A stretch of DNA of 64,000 bases, from positions 1 to 64,000 of the forward strand of contig NZ_FMDO01000003.1 of NCBI RefSeq assembly GCF_900095305.1, read 5' to 3'. Source of the DNA: Proteiniborus sp. DW1. Lineage in GTDB: Bacteria > Bacillota > Clostridia > Tissierellales > Proteiniboraceae. The position numbers were made by a program, and so were the translations under genes. The notes beneath the pieces were generated by a model. That model did not search any database. It saw nothing but the letters and a program-made list of their open reading frames with translations, and was not told where the DNA came from. This document shows, in pieces, positions 25,881 through 35,790 of the stretch (position 1 is the first letter of the stretch; each line of letters begins with the position of its first letter).

Positions 25881-27353
25881 TTGAACATTTTAACACAGAA
25901 AATTAAAGAAGTAATGCTATCTATACTTCCAGTTACTCTTATTGTACTAGTACTCAATTTTACTATAACACCTATTGGTTCAAATATGATTCTTAGATTT
26001 ATTATTGGAGCTATTTTTATAACACTTGGACTGGCCATATTTTTACTTGGAGTTGATATAGGAGTACAGCCAATAGGTAGTCTCATGGGTTCATCCATTA
26101 CAAGAAGAAAGAATCTATGGATGATAATCATATTTGGATTTGTTCTTGGATTTTTAATAAATGTTGCTGAACCGGATTTATTAGTATTAGCAAGACAGGT
26201 AGATAGAGTAACATCTGGGGTATTATCGCAAACAAGTGTAGTAATTGTAGTTTCTATTGGGGTGGGATTATTAGTTGCTGTAGGTTTGTTGAGAATAGTA
26301 TTTAAGATACCATTACACAAGCTTTTTACCTTATTATATGGGCTAATATTTTTACTTGTAATATTAGCGCCAGGAGAATTTCTAGGGATAGCCTTTGATT
26401 CAGGCGGAGCAACTACAGGGTCCATGACAGTACCTTTTATTCTTGCACTAGGTATAGGTATGTCTTCAACACAGGGGGGAAAAGCTTCTGAAGAAGATAG
26501 CTTCGGCTTAGTTGGAATAGCATCTACTGGCCCTATGATAGCAGTTCTTATTATGAGCTTGCTTTCAGGTTTGAAATCGTTAACAGGAAGCTTACCATAT
26601 GAAGCAGTTAACACATCAGGAGTTTTTGTTCATTTCATTAGAGAATTACCATCAATGGCTTTTGAGGTACTAATGGCTATGGTTCCATTAATAGTATTGT
26701 TTCTTATTTTCCAAGTGCTATTTTTTAAGCTATCAAAGAAACAGTTAATGAAAATCTTTAAAGGTTTGATATATACTTTTATAGGTTTTGTGTTATTTCT
26801 TACTGGAGTAAATGCAGGCTTTATGGAGGCTGGAAGTGCAATAGGCTATGCTCTTGCATCACTATCAAGTAAATGGGTTATTGTGTTTGTAGGTTTTATT
26901 CTTGGATTTACAGTAATATTAGCAGAACCAGCTGTATATGTATTAAATGAGCAAATACAAGAGGTTACAAGTGGACATATTAAAAAGAAGGCAATCTTGT
27001 ACACACTATCAATAGGGGTGGCTATTGCCGTATCTCTTTCTATGATTAGGATATTAGTACCTAGCCTTAAGCTTTGGCATCTACTAGTGCCTGGATATCT
27101 TATAGCAGTAACTTTATCACATTTTACACCTAAGTTATTTGTCGGAATTGCTTTTGACTCTGGAGGAGTAGCTTCAGGACCTATGACTGCTACATTTATC
27201 TTGGCCTTTGCCCAAGGTGTAGCAGATGCAATAGAGGGAGCAGATGTACTTATGGATGCTTTTGGCGTAATCGCTATGGTAGCATTGACACCTCTTATTG
27301 CTATACAGATTTTGGGAATACTATATGAACGGAAATCTGCTAAAAGGAGTTGA
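25881..27353 (+). CDS. DUF1538 family membrane protein, internally duplicated
   Basis: 490 residues, strongly hydrophobic, built of two homologous halves. The motif GIAFDSGGATTGSMT near residue 170 recurs as GIAFDSGGVASGPMT near 425. FLLGVDIGVQPIGSLMGS and FLTGVNAGFMEAGSAIG also correspond. Such inverted or tandem repeats with conserved polar motifs in membrane segments are typical of secondary transporters, but no substrate is known for DUF1538. The gene is followed 6 nt later by a double PII-like gene, a recurring partner. The start is TTG 25881, which gives the family-typical N-terminus, although its ribosome site (GGAAAGG) is far away. An alternative is ATG at codon 12. Confidence 0.8.
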   Translation: MNILTQKIKEVMLSILPVTLIVLVLNFTITPIGSNMILRFIIGAIFITLGLAIFLLGVDIGVQPIGSLMGSSITRRKNLWMIIIFGFVLGFLINVAEPDLLVLARQVDRVTSGVLSQTSVVIVVSIGVGLLVAVGLLRIVFKIPLHKLFTLLYGLIFLLVILAPGEFLGIAFDSGGATTGSMTVPFILALGIGMSSTQGGKASEEDSFGLVGIASTGPMIAVLIMSLLSGLKSLTGSLPYEAVNTSGVFVHFIRELPSMAFEVLMAMVPLIVLFLIFQVLFFKLSKKQLMKIFKGLIYTFIGFVLFLTGVNAGFMEAGSAIGYALASLSSKWVIVFVGFILGFTVILAEPAVYVLNEQIQEVTSGHIKKKAILYTLSIGVAIAVSLSMIRILVPSLKLWHLLVPGYLIAVTLSHFTPKLFVGIAFDSGGVASGPMTATFILAFAQGVADAIEGADVLMDAFGVIAMVALTPLIAIQILGILYERKSAKRS

Positions 27354-27359
27354 TATAAC

Positions 27360-28037
27360 TTGGTTATAGGAAATATTAATTTAGAACCAGTTTTGTCAGT
27401 TGTAGTTGTAGACATGGGAATGGGAAGTAAAATTTTAAATGAATCTAAGAAAATAGGAATTAAAGGCGGAACTATTTTCTTAGGTAGAGGTACAGTTAAG
27501 AAACCTATTTTAGAGTTATTAGGACTTGACGAAGTAAAGAAGGAAATAGTATTCATGGTTTCTGATAAAAAACTTGAAACCCGATTACATGAAGAATTGA
27601 CAGAAAAGTTTCATTTAGATAAGCCTAATAAAGGAATTATATTTTCTTCACCTGTAAATAGAATTATTGGTATGAGCAACAATGGGGATGTTGATGATTC
27701 AAGAATAGGAGGGAAAGAGGACATGGATTATGAGGTATTATTTACTATAGTTGAGAGAGGGGTTGGCCAAGAGGTTGTAGACACTGCTACTGCAGCAGGT
27801 TCAAGGGGGGCAACTATAATAAATGCAAGGGGCTCAGGTGCTCATGAAAAGGAAATGTTTTTTTCAATGAATATTGAACCAGAAAAAGAGATAGTTATGA
27901 TGATAATTGAAAAAGAAAAATCAGATAAAATAATTAAGGCTATAAAAGAAGCTATGCATATAGATGAACCAGGTAAGGGAGTTATGTTTGCTATGGATGT
28001 AAGTAAAACATCAGGTTTAGTTAGGGATGACAAATAG
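27360..28037 (+). CDS. Tandem PII-like signalling protein
   Basis: 225 residues with two PII-like ferredoxin folds. The first spans about 10-105 (PVLSVVVVDMGMGSKILNES...KGGTIFLGRG...KGIIFSSPVNRIIGM) and the second about 118-220 (VLFTIVERGVGQEVVDTATAAGSRGATIINARGSG...KGVMFAMDVSKTSGL). PII proteins sense nucleotides and 2-oxoglutarate-type metabolites and bind transporters; the T-loop here has RGSGAHEKE in the second domain. It starts at TTG after AAAGGAG, 6 nt downstream of the DUF1538 gene, so it probably gates that transporter. The ligand is unknown. Confidence 0.8.
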   Translation: MVIGNINLEPVLSVVVVDMGMGSKILNESKKIGIKGGTIFLGRGTVKKPILELLGLDEVKKEIVFMVSDKKLETRLHEELTEKFHLDKPNKGIIFSSPVNRIIGMSNNGDVDDSRIGGKEDMDYEVLFTIVERGVGQEVVDTATAAGSRGATIINARGSGAHEKEMFFSMNIEPEKEIVMMIIEKEKSDKIIKAIKEAMHIDEPGKGVMFAMDVSKTSGLVRDDK

Positions 28038-28178
28038 ATAATTATTCAAAAATGCAAGGGATAGAGGTTCCATTACATTTCTTTATAAGGAAAAAGAAAG
28101 TTCTACTTTAGTATTTGGGTTATTATCTATTTTTGTGTTGCTTTTAGAAGGACTATAAGTTAAGAAGGGATGATGTAA

Positions 28179-29516
28179 ATGGATAGACTTATTTTAGGTC
28201 ATGCAATAGAAGAATGGATAGACAAGTATCCTTTATTAGATACCATGATTAAATTAGAAGAAATGCTTTGGTTAAATCCAAAGTACTCTTCATATAAGTC
28301 TGTAGAAAATAAATTATCCATAGGAGAAGATGACATAGAAGCTGCAGAAGAAAGATTGAATCGATTCGCACCTTTAATAGCTAAACTTTTCCCTGAAACA
28401 GAAAAATCAAGAGGAATTATAGAATCACCCTTAGTACAAATATCTAAAATGAGATATGAGCTAATTAAATTGTATGGCGATATAAGGGGAAAACTAATGC
28501 TAAAAAAAGATAGTCATTTACCTATATCAGGTTCAATAAAGGCTAGAGGTGGGATTTACGAAGTATTGAAGCATACAGAAGATTTAGCATTAGAAAATGG
28601 GCTGATTTCCTTAGAGGATGACTATTCTAAGTTAGCAGATGATAAATATAAAGAGTTTTTTAGTCAATATACTATACAAGTAGGTTCTACTGGAAACTTA
28701 GGTCTTAGTATTGGCATGATGGGTACACAGATTGGTTTCAAAGTTATTGTGCATGTGTCATCAGATGCTATGGAGTGGAAAAAAGACCTTCTAAGAAGCA
28801 AGGGTGTAACAGTTATAGAATATGAATCAGACTACAATAAAGCAGTTGAAGAAGGAAGAAAGCTATCTGATAGAAGTGAGAAGAGCTACTTTGTAGATGA
28901 TGAAAATTCTAAGAGTCTTTTCTTAGGATATAGCGTGGCAGCAAAGAGATTAAAAAAACAGCTAGATGAGATGAACATAAAGGTAGATGAAGAGCATCCA
29001 TTATTTGTTTATCTGCCCTGTGGAGTAGGTGGAGGACCAGGGGGAATTGCTTATGGGTTAAAGCTAATATATAAAGACTATGTGCATTGTTTCTTTGCAG
29101 AACCAACTCATTCGCCATGTATGCTTCTAGGCATGTACACTGAAAAACATGATAAGGTTTGTGTACAGGATTTTGGTATAGATAATAAGACTATGGCAGA
29201 TGGGTTAGCTGTTGGAAGAGCATCAGGATTTGTAGGAAAGACTCTTGAAGATCTCTTAAGTGGAATTTATACAATAGATGATAAGAGACTATATAAATAT
29301 TTAAAGATATTAGCAGATACAGAAAGCATTTACCTAGAGCCTTCAGCATGTGCAGGATTTCTAGGACCTATTTTCATTAATAGTGAGCAAGGACAAAAAT
29401 ATTTAGAAGAGCATAATCTACAGAATAAAATGCAGAATTCAACTCATATAGTTTGGGCAACAGGTGGTAGCTTAGTACCAAAGGATGTGATGGGGGATTA
29501 TTACAACCTAGGCTGA
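28179..29516 (+). CDS. dsdA: D-serine ammonia-lyase
   Basis: 445 residues, the usual DsdA length. The PLP lysine lies in the motif [17 protein letters not shown] (about residue 120), and the phosphate-binding glycine loop is [10 protein letters not shown] (about 285). [15 protein letters not shown]-type and [13 protein letters not shown] sequences are family-specific. It converts D-serine to pyruvate and ammonia, protecting the cell and providing carbon and nitrogen. It appears to be alone in its transcript, with a terminator at 29589. No DsdC-type regulator is nearby. Confidence 0.95.
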   Translation: MDRLILGHAIEEWIDKYPLLDTMIKLEEMLWLNPKYSSYKSVENKLSIGEDDIEAAEERLNRFAPLIAKLFPETEKSRGIIESPLVQISKMRYELIKLYGDIRGKLMLKKDSHLPISGSIKARGGIYEVLKHTEDLALENGLISLEDDYSKLADDKYKEFFSQYTIQVGSTGNLGLSIGMMGTQIGFKVIVHVSSDAMEWKKDLLRSKGVTVIEYESDYNKAVEEGRKLSDRSEKSYFVDDENSKSLFLGYSVAAKRLKKQLDEMNIKVDEEHPLFVYLPCGVGGGPGGIAYGLKLIYKDYVHCFFAEPTHSPCMLLGMYTEKHDKVCVQDFGIDNKTMADGLAVGRASGFVGKTLEDLLSGIYTIDDKRLYKYLKILADTESIYLEPSACAGFLGPIFINSEQGQKYLEEHNLQNKMQNSTHIVWATGGSLVPKDVMGDYYNLG

Positions 29517-29588
29517 AAAGCAAATAATGGGCTGGTTTGATATTAATCAAGAAACTACAAAAAATGATATAAAAAGGTAATGAGAGGT

Positions 29589-29630
29589 AATAGGACAAGA
29601 ATGCACTCTGCACTCTTGTCCTATTATTTT
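29589..29630 (+). terminator. Terminator of dsdA
   Basis: Stem AATAGGACAAGA(A/G)TGC against GCACTCTTGTCCTATT with a 5-nt loop, followed by ATTTT. Confidence 0.75.
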
Positions 29631-29715
29631 GAAGTGTTGAAGTATTAGTGAAATGTTATTGAATATATTATATAATGTTTAATAAATAGATTATAGTAAA
29701 TAAGGAGATGAGAAT

Positions 29716-30459
29716 TTGAGCCAAAGTATCGGAAAAGAATTCATGGAAAAGACTAAATATAAGTATGCTGAAGCATCTGCCCAAGAAAAGGGATTGCCAC
29801 AGCCACCATTAGAGCTAGAATGGGATGAGAATGCAGTATTGATTGACTTACCATCTGTAGACAAGTTAGAAGTGATGAACATGGATCTTAGGGAAGCCAT
29901 AGAGACTAGAAAAAGTCTTAGAAAATATGCTGATACTCCTTTAACTTTAGATGAACTATCTTATCTTCTATGGTGCACACAAGGAGTGAAGCAAGTTGTT
30001 TCTAGACCTGCAACCTTAAGAACTGTTCCATCAGCAGGGGCTAGACATGCATTTGAGACATTTTTACTTGTAAATAATGTTGAGGGAATAAAGCCTGGTC
30101 TATATAGATACATAGCGCTTTCTCACAAACTTATGGAAATAACTACAGAGTCTGGAATAGCCCAAAAAGTAACTATTGCTTGTAATGAACAGGAATTTAT
30201 TAATAGTAGTGCAGTAACTTTTATATGGAGCGCTGTAGTGGATAGAATGAAATGGAGATATGGTGAGAGAGGATATAGGTACCTTCATTTAGATGCAGGT
30301 CATATATGTCAAAATCTTTATTTAACAGCGGAATCTATTGATAGCGGGGTTTGTGCCATAGGAGCATATGATGACGATGCAATCAATAACCTGCTTGGCT
30401 TAGATGGAGAAAACCAATTTGTAATATATGCTGCTACAGTAGGTAAGAGAATACATTAA
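29716..30459 (+). CDS. SagB-type nitroreductase family oxidoreductase
   Basis: 247 residues. The first 55 residues form a leader with proline-rich LPQPPLELEW. The FMN-dependent nitroreductase/SagB fold follows from LREAIETRKSLRKYADTPLTLDELSYLLWCTQG to the C-terminal AIGAYDDDAINNLLGLDGENQFVIYAATVG. TVPSAGARHAFETFLLVNNVEGIKPGLYRY is typical of SagB/ThcOx proteins, some of which oxidise azoline rings in peptide natural products. No cyclodehydratase or precursor peptide is nearby, so this is more likely a stand-alone redox enzyme. The start is TTG with AAGGAGATG upstream. Confidence 0.82.
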   Translation: MSQSIGKEFMEKTKYKYAEASAQEKGLPQPPLELEWDENAVLIDLPSVDKLEVMNMDLREAIETRKSLRKYADTPLTLDELSYLLWCTQGVKQVVSRPATLRTVPSAGARHAFETFLLVNNVEGIKPGLYRYIALSHKLMEITTESGIAQKVTIACNEQEFINSSAVTFIWSAVVDRMKWRYGERGYRYLHLDAGHICQNLYLTAESIDSGVCAIGAYDDDAINNLLGLDGENQFVIYAATVGKRIH

Positions 30460-30485
30460 AAATATACAAAAAACACAAGAAGGTA

Positions 30486-33400
30486 ATGAGTGCTATGAAG
30501 AAAATTAATGAAATCTTTAGTGATTACAAGGAGTTAGGAAATATAAATACTGCAATTGTAGAAGGGGTAATTTTGAGAAAAAACACTAGAACCCTTGAAC
30601 TGAAACTTCGTTCTGATAAGCATATAGGAGCAGAAGAAATTCAACTCTTTGATAAGTATATAAAAGAGAGATTTACATTAGAAGCTTGCAGGATAGATGT
30701 AGAATATACGGAGTGTTTAGTAGAGAGACCTTTAGAAGAAAACTTAAAAGACATAGTAAATTCTATGGCCCAAAAATATCCAAGTATAAATGGGATATTA
30801 GACAACTATGAATTTGAGTTAGCAGAAGATACTATAAATTTCAAGTTTAAGGTTGTAGTATCTGGACTTTTAAGGGCTAATGGATACGATAGGAAAATTG
30901 TTAAGGCTTTAAAGAGCCTGTATGGTAAAGAATACAAAATAAATTTTATTGATGATGTAAGCACTGAAGAGCTTATGAAACTACAAGAGGATACCCTGGA
31001 TGAAGAAGCCAAGCTGGCTCAAGAGGTAGTTAAAGCTGCATTGAGTAATGGTTCCAATGCTTCTAAAAATACTAACACATTTGTAGATAAAAATCAGAAT
31101 GGAAAAGCTGAATCTAACGGGAAAGGTGACCCAGCGTTAATATTAGGTAGAAGCTCTAAAATAAAAGAGCCTATCATAAAAATTACTGATATTACACCAG
31201 ACGAGGGAAGGGTAGCCATAGAAGGTGAAATATCTAATATAGAATCAAAGGAGTTAAAAAGTGGGAAAACACTAGTTTCATTTGATTTATATGACGGCTC
31301 AAGCTCTATTACCTGCAAGGCTTTTATAAAAGCTGGCGAGGAAGGAGAGGTTCTATCTAAACTAAACAAAGCCAATGCTATAAGGCTTTCTGGTAATGCA
31401 GGACAAAGTAATTTTTCGGGGGAAATTGAGATTATAGCCAATACTATAGTGGAAGTAGAAGGCCTAAAGAAGGCTAAAAGGCAAGATAATGCAGAAGTAA
31501 AACGGGTGGAACTCCATATGCATACACAGATGAGTCAAATGGATGCTGTAACAAGTGCCACTGATTTAATCAAAAGAGCAATGAACTGGGGCATGAAGTC
31601 CATTGCTATAACTGATCATGGGGTGGTTCAGGCATTTCCAGAAGCCCATAATTTATTGGGAAGAGATAATCCAGACATGAAGGTCATATATGGAGTAGAG
31701 GCATATTTGGCACCAGATAAAAAGCCATCTGTCACAAACTCTAAGGGACAGTCTATAGATACTAGCTACTGTGTACTGGATTTAGAAACTACAGGTTTTT
31801 CACCGACAACAGAAAAAATTACTGAAATAGGTATTATGAAGCTTAAGGACGGAAAGGTAATTGATAAGTTTAGTTGTTTTGTAAATCCTGAAAAACCTAT
31901 TCCTGCAAGGGTTGTAGAGGTTACTAACATAACTGATGATATGGTTAAGGATGCAGAAACCATAGATAAGGTATTTCCTAAAATGCTGGACTTTATTAAA
32001 GACAGCGTATTAGTAGCCCATAATGCAAGCTTTGATATTAACTTTCTAAAGTATAATGCAAAAGTACTAGGCTATGAGTTTGACTTTACTTATATAGATA
32101 CCCTGTCACTAGCACAAGGACTTTTTCCTGATTATAAAAGCTATAAATTAGGAAGAATTGCTAAAAATCTTGGCATAAAGGTAGAGGTTGCTCATAGAGC
32201 CTTAGACGATGTAGATACAACTGTCAAGGTATTTAACATAATGCTAGAAATGTTAATTGAAAGAGGAGTAAAGACCATTGATGATATAGATAAATACAGC
32301 TCTGATGAAGAGGCTAAAAAAGAAGAGTACAAAAAGCTTAAGACCTATCATGCAATAATACTTGCAAGGAATTATGAGGGGTTGAAGAACTTATATAAGC
32401 TTGTATCTTATTCTCATTTAGATTATTTTTATAAAAGGCCACGTATATTAAAGAGCCTTTATAAAAAATATTCAGAAGGATTAATTATTGGTAGTGGTTG
32501 TAGTGAAGGAGAGCTTTACCAAGCAATCTTACTTGGAAAATCTGATGATGAAATTGAAGCCATAGCAGAAGACTATGACTATTTAGAGATTCAACCTTTA
32601 GGCAATAACGACTATTTAGTAAGGCAAGAGCAGGTGCCTAATAGGGAATATCTAAAGGAAATTAATAGAAAAATTGTAGCTTTAGGAGAGAAGCTAAACA
32701 AGCCTGTAGTAGCCACAGGTGATGTTCACTTCATGGACCCTGAGGATGAAATCTACAGACGTATATTAGAAGCAGGCCAGGGATATAAGGATGCAGATAA
32801 TCAAGCTCCTTTATACTTAAGAACTACTGAGGAGATGCTCGAAGAATTTTCATATTTAGGAGAAGAAAAAGCCTATGAAGTAGTAGTGACAAATACTAAC
32901 ATGATAGCAGATATGTGTGAGCAGATTAGTCCTATTTCATCTGAAAAAGCTACACCACATATAGATGGGTGTGAACAGACTATTAGAGACATTACTTATG
33001 GGAAGGCTCATGAGCTATATGGAGATCCACTTCCTCAGCTTGTTCAAGAAAGACTGGATAAAGAATTAGATTCAATAATTAAAAATGGTTTCTCAGTAAT
33101 GTATATAATAGCTCAAAAGCTAGTATGGAAGTCAAATGAAGACGGATATCTAGTAGGTTCTAGAGGTTCAGTAGGTTCCTCTGTTGTAGCATATATGACT
33201 GGAATTACAGAGGTTAATGCTTTACCTCCACATTATAGATGTCCAAGCTGTAAATATTCTGACTTTGAGGATTATGGCTGTCAAATAGGATTTGACCTTC
33301 CAGATAAAGTATGCCCTGTATGTGGAGAAAATTTAGTCAAGGATGGTATTGATATACCCTTTGAAACTTTTTTAGGCTTCAATGGGGATAAAGAGCCTGA

Positions 33401-34841
33401 TATAGACTTGAACTTTTCAGGTGAATATCAAGCAAAGGCACACAAGTATACAGAAGTTATATTTGGAAAGGGTACAACATTTAAGGCAGGTACCATAGGT
33501 ACTATTGCAGACAAAACAGCCTTTGGATATGTTAAGAAGTATTTCGAAGAGAAAAACATTACAGTTAATAAAGCAGAAATCGTTAGACTTGCAAAAGGTT
33601 GTACAGGTGTAAAAAGAACTACAGGGCAACATCCTGGCGGAATCATAGTAGTACCTAAAGGTAGAGAAATATTCGAGTTCTGTCCAGTACAGCATCCTGC
33701 AGATGACCCTAACTCAGATATTATTACAACGCATTTTGACTATCACTCCATAGATCAAAACTTATTAAAGTTAGATATACTAGGTCATGATGACCCCACA
33801 GTTATAAGGATGCTTCAAGATATAACTGGAGTAGACCCTAAGACTATACCTATGGATGATAAGGAGACTATGTCTATATTTTCATCTACAGATGCTTTAG
33901 GTGTGACACCTGAGCAAATAAATTCTAAGGTAGGAACCTTTGGCGTACCTGAATTCGGAACAAGGTTTGTTAGGGGAATGCTTTTAGATACAAAGCCTAA
34001 AACTTTTTCTGATTTAATATGTATATCAGGACTATCTCATGGGACAGACGTATGGCTAGGAAATGCCAAGGACTTGATTGACCAAGGAATAGTTACCAGC
34101 ATAAGTGAAGCCGTATGTACCAGAGATGACATCATGGTCTATCTTATTAAAAAGGGTCTTCCACCAAATAGTGCCTTCAAGATAATGGAGTTGGTCCGTA
34201 AAGGAAAGGCATTAAAGGATCCAAAATGGCCAGAGTATGAGGCAATGATGAGAGAGCACGATGTACCAGAATGGTATATAGATTCCTGTAGAAAGATAAA
34301 GTACATGTTCCCAAAGGCCCATGCAGCAGCTTATGTAATGATGGCTTTTAGGATTGCATGGTTCAAGGTTCATATTCCTCAAGCTTATTATGCAGCCTAT
34401 TTTTCAATTAGAGCAAAAGCCTTTGATGCAGAATATATGATATTTGGAAAAGAAAAGGTTAAGGCAAAGATGAAGGAAATAGAGATGATGGGGAATCAAG
34501 CAGCGCCTAAGGATAAGGATATGTATGATGACCTTGAGCTAGTTTTAGAGATGTATGAGAGAGGATTTAAGTTCTTAAATATTGATCTATATAAATCTCA
34601 TGCTACAAAGTTTCTGTTAGAGGAGGATGGCATAAGACCACCTTTAAACAGTATAGCTGGCATGGGAACTGTAGCAGCAGAGGGCATATACAATGCAGCT
34701 AGGGAAGAACCCTTTAACTCCATAGAGGACTTAAAGAAACGTGCTAAAGTAGGAAATGCTACTATAGATTTACTAAGGAAGTTTGATTGCTTAGAAGGTC
34801 TTCCGGAAAGTGACCAAATGAGTTTCTTTGATATTATTTAG
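30486..34841 (+). CDS. polC: DNA polymerase III alpha subunit, PolC type
   Basis: 1451 residues, normal for Firmicutes PolC. Order: N-terminal region (1-200), OB fold (about 225-330), first part of the PHP domain (ELHMHTQMSQMDA near 340), an inserted DEDDh 3'-5' exonuclease (CVLDLETTGFSPTTEKITEIG near 430; HNASFDINFL), the rest of PHP, a Cys4 zinc motif (CPSCKYSDFEDYGCQ...CPVCG) near 920, and the polymerase palm with PDIDLNFSGEYQ. It is the leading replicative polymerase with its own proofreading. GTP-specific initiator residues were not checked. The start could be ATG 30486 or ATG 30495, both close to AGAAGG. A strong terminator follows. Confidence 0.97.
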   Translation: MSAMKKINEIFSDYKELGNINTAIVEGVILRKNTRTLELKLRSDKHIGAEEIQLFDKYIKERFTLEACRIDVEYTECLVERPLEENLKDIVNSMAQKYPSINGILDNYEFELAEDTINFKFKVVVSGLLRANGYDRKIVKALKSLYGKEYKINFIDDVSTEELMKLQEDTLDEEAKLAQEVVKAALSNGSNASKNTNTFVDKNQNGKAESNGKGDPALILGRSSKIKEPIIKITDITPDEGRVAIEGEISNIESKELKSGKTLVSFDLYDGSSSITCKAFIKAGEEGEVLSKLNKANAIRLSGNAGQSNFSGEIEIIANTIVEVEGLKKAKRQDNAEVKRVELHMHTQMSQMDAVTSATDLIKRAMNWGMKSIAITDHGVVQAFPEAHNLLGRDNPDMKVIYGVEAYLAPDKKPSVTNSKGQSIDTSYCVLDLETTGFSPTTEKITEIGIMKLKDGKVIDKFSCFVNPEKPIPARVVEVTNITDDMVKDAETIDKVFPKMLDFIKDSVLVAHNASFDINFLKYNAKVLGYEFDFTYIDTLSLAQGLFPDYKSYKLGRIAKNLGIKVEVAHRALDDVDTTVKVFNIMLEMLIERGVKTIDDIDKYSSDEEAKKEEYKKLKTYHAIILARNYEGLKNLYKLVSYSHLDYFYKRPRILKSLYKKYSEGLIIGSGCSEGELYQAILLGKSDDEIEAIAEDYDYLEIQPLGNNDYLVRQEQVPNREYLKEINRKIVALGEKLNKPVVATGDVHFMDPEDEIYRRILEAGQGYKDADNQAPLYLRTTEEMLEEFSYLGEEKAYEVVVTNTNMIADMCEQISPISSEKATPHIDGCEQTIRDITYGKAHELYGDPLPQLVQERLDKELDSIIKNGFSVMYIIAQKLVWKSNEDGYLVGSRGSVGSSVVAYMTGITEVNALPPHYRCPSCKYSDFEDYGCQIGFDLPDKVCPVCGENLVKDGIDIPFETFLGFNGDKEPDIDLNFSGEYQAKAHKYTEVIFGKGTTFKAGTIGTIADKTAFGYVKKYFEEKNITVNKAEIVRLAKGCTGVKRTTGQHPGGIIVVPKGREIFEFCPVQHPADDPNSDIITTHFDYHSIDQNLLKLDILGHDDPTVIRMLQDITGVDPKTIPMDDKETMSIFSSTDALGVTPEQINSKVGTFGVPEFGTRFVRGMLLDTKPKTFSDLICISGLSHGTDVWLGNAKDLIDQGIVTSISEAVCTRDDIMVYLIKKGLPPNSAFKIMELVRKGKALKDPKWPEYEAMMREHDVPEWYIDSCRKIKYMFPKAHAAAYVMMAFRIAWFKVHIPQAYYAAYFSIRAKAFDAEYMIFGKEKVKAKMKEIEMMGNQAAPKDKDMYDDLELVLEMYERGFKFLNIDLYKSHATKFLLEEDGIRPPLNSIAGMGTVAAEGIYNAAREEPFNSIEDLKKRAKVGNATIDLLRKFDCLEGLPESDQMSFFDII

Positions 34842-34846
34842 TGTAA

Positions 34847-34893
34847 GATAATGGGATACTGCCAAAAGAAGCAGTATCCCATTATCTTTTCTT
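34847..34893 (+). terminator. Terminator of polC
   Basis: A 16-bp perfect stem (GATAATGGGATACTGC / GCAGTATCCCATTATC), 8-nt loop, then TTTTCTT. Confidence 0.9.
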
Positions 34894-34912
34894 ATTAAAA
34901 GAATTAAGTATA

Positions 34913-35170
34913 CTATTCACCGAATACTTTAGGGAATTCTTTATTTCTATATAATTCATATAGATCATCGCATCCGCCGATAAAGTTTCCATCTACAAAA
35001 ATCTGTGGAACAGTGCCTACTCCAGTCTTCTTTTCAAGGTCATTTAACTTGTCTTCATCATTAGTAATATCAACTTCTTGGAATTCAATATTGTTTCTGG
35101 ACAAAAGTCTCTTAGCTCTAATGCAGTATGGACAAGTCTCAAAAGTATAAATTAGCACATTTTTGCTCAT
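34913..35170 (-). CDS. grxC: Glutaredoxin (GrxC type)
   Basis: 85 residues with the dithiol active site CPYC at 13-16, the cis-proline TVPQIFVDG near 55-62 and the GGCDDLYEL C-terminal helix. It is a small cytosolic thiol-disulphide oxidoreductase. An organism lacking glutathione could use another thiol with it; this cannot be told here. GGGAGGG lies upstream of the ATG. It is convergent with polC. Confidence 0.93.
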   Translation of the reverse strand: MSKNVLIYTFETCPYCIRAKRLLSRNNIEFQEVDITNDEDKLNDLEKKTGVGTVPQIFVDGNFIGGCDDLYELYRNKEFPKVFGE

Positions 35171-35368
35171 GGTATCCCTCCCAAAGTATCTATTACTTAA
35201 TTTTACCCATTAATATATAACATATCAATAATTATGAACTAAGTTTTTATAGAAATTTTGATAATAAACTCTAAAAAAGTCATAAATTAAGTAATAGATG
35301 TTAAGTTCGAAGGGTTAATTAGGAATGGCCAATGGGTATAATTAAATAAATCATGTTAGGAGGAAAAT

Positions 35369-35470
35369 GTGAGCACTACTTTGTCAGTTATCATTAATGA
35401 TTATTATTCTGCTTGGCATTTTACTGTAATAGCTGTCACCATTTATAGGATTATTACAAATAATAGTTGA
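35369..35470 (+). CDS. Possible 33-residue small protein
   Basis: A GTG start 5 nt after a strong AGGAGG, then 33 codons (from MSTTLSVIINDYYSAW to IYRIITNNS). A mildly hydrophobic middle could be a short membrane segment. There is no homologue I recognise. The following hairpin and T run (35540-35584) could end its transcript. It may be a chance frame. Confidence 0.3.
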   Translation: MSTTLSVIINDYYSAWHFTVIAVTIYRIITNNS

Positions 35471-35539
35471 CGAACAGCCGAGACATATGTTAAATTAAAA
35501 GTAAATTATCACTAATACTTATAGGTAAGAAGGATTGTT

Positions 35540-35584
35540 GGCTCTGTATTCATAGACTTTGCTAGAATAAGAGCCTATTTTTTA
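35540..35584 (+). terminator. Terminator-like hairpin
   Basis: GGCTCT(N)TATTC paired with GAATA(N)GAGCC, followed by TATTTTTT. It ends whatever is transcribed from the 35.3-kb region. Confidence 0.55.
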
Positions 35585-35790
35585 TAACGAATAGGAAAGT
35601 TCTATTATCATGTTCTTACGTAAAAGAACTTTCTGTCAATGAATTTCAAGAAAAGCTTCCTTAGTTTTAGTTTATAACGGGTCGATAGAAATTTTTCCAA
35701 GCAAAAGATAAGCTAAATATCTATTTATTATGATTAAATAAATCCACAATGGAAAGACAATATGTTTTTGTAGATTGGTAGGTGGGAAGC

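Larger units (their letters stand above)
35171..35790. other. 620-nt region between grxC and the GGDEF/HD-GYP gene
   Basis: Contains the grxC promoter side, a possible 33-codon gene (35369-35470), a hairpin with T run (35540-35584) and another inverted repeat (GAAAGTTCT 35595-35603 / AGAACTTTC 35635-35643). No GEMM c-di-GMP riboswitch core was recognised before the c-di-GMP gene. Confidence 0.45.

Noticed and set aside
25877-27556. Two long minus-strand frames over the DUF1538 and PII-like genes
   Set aside because: Shadow frames of strongly hydrophobic coding sequence; no ribosome sites and no recognisable domains.
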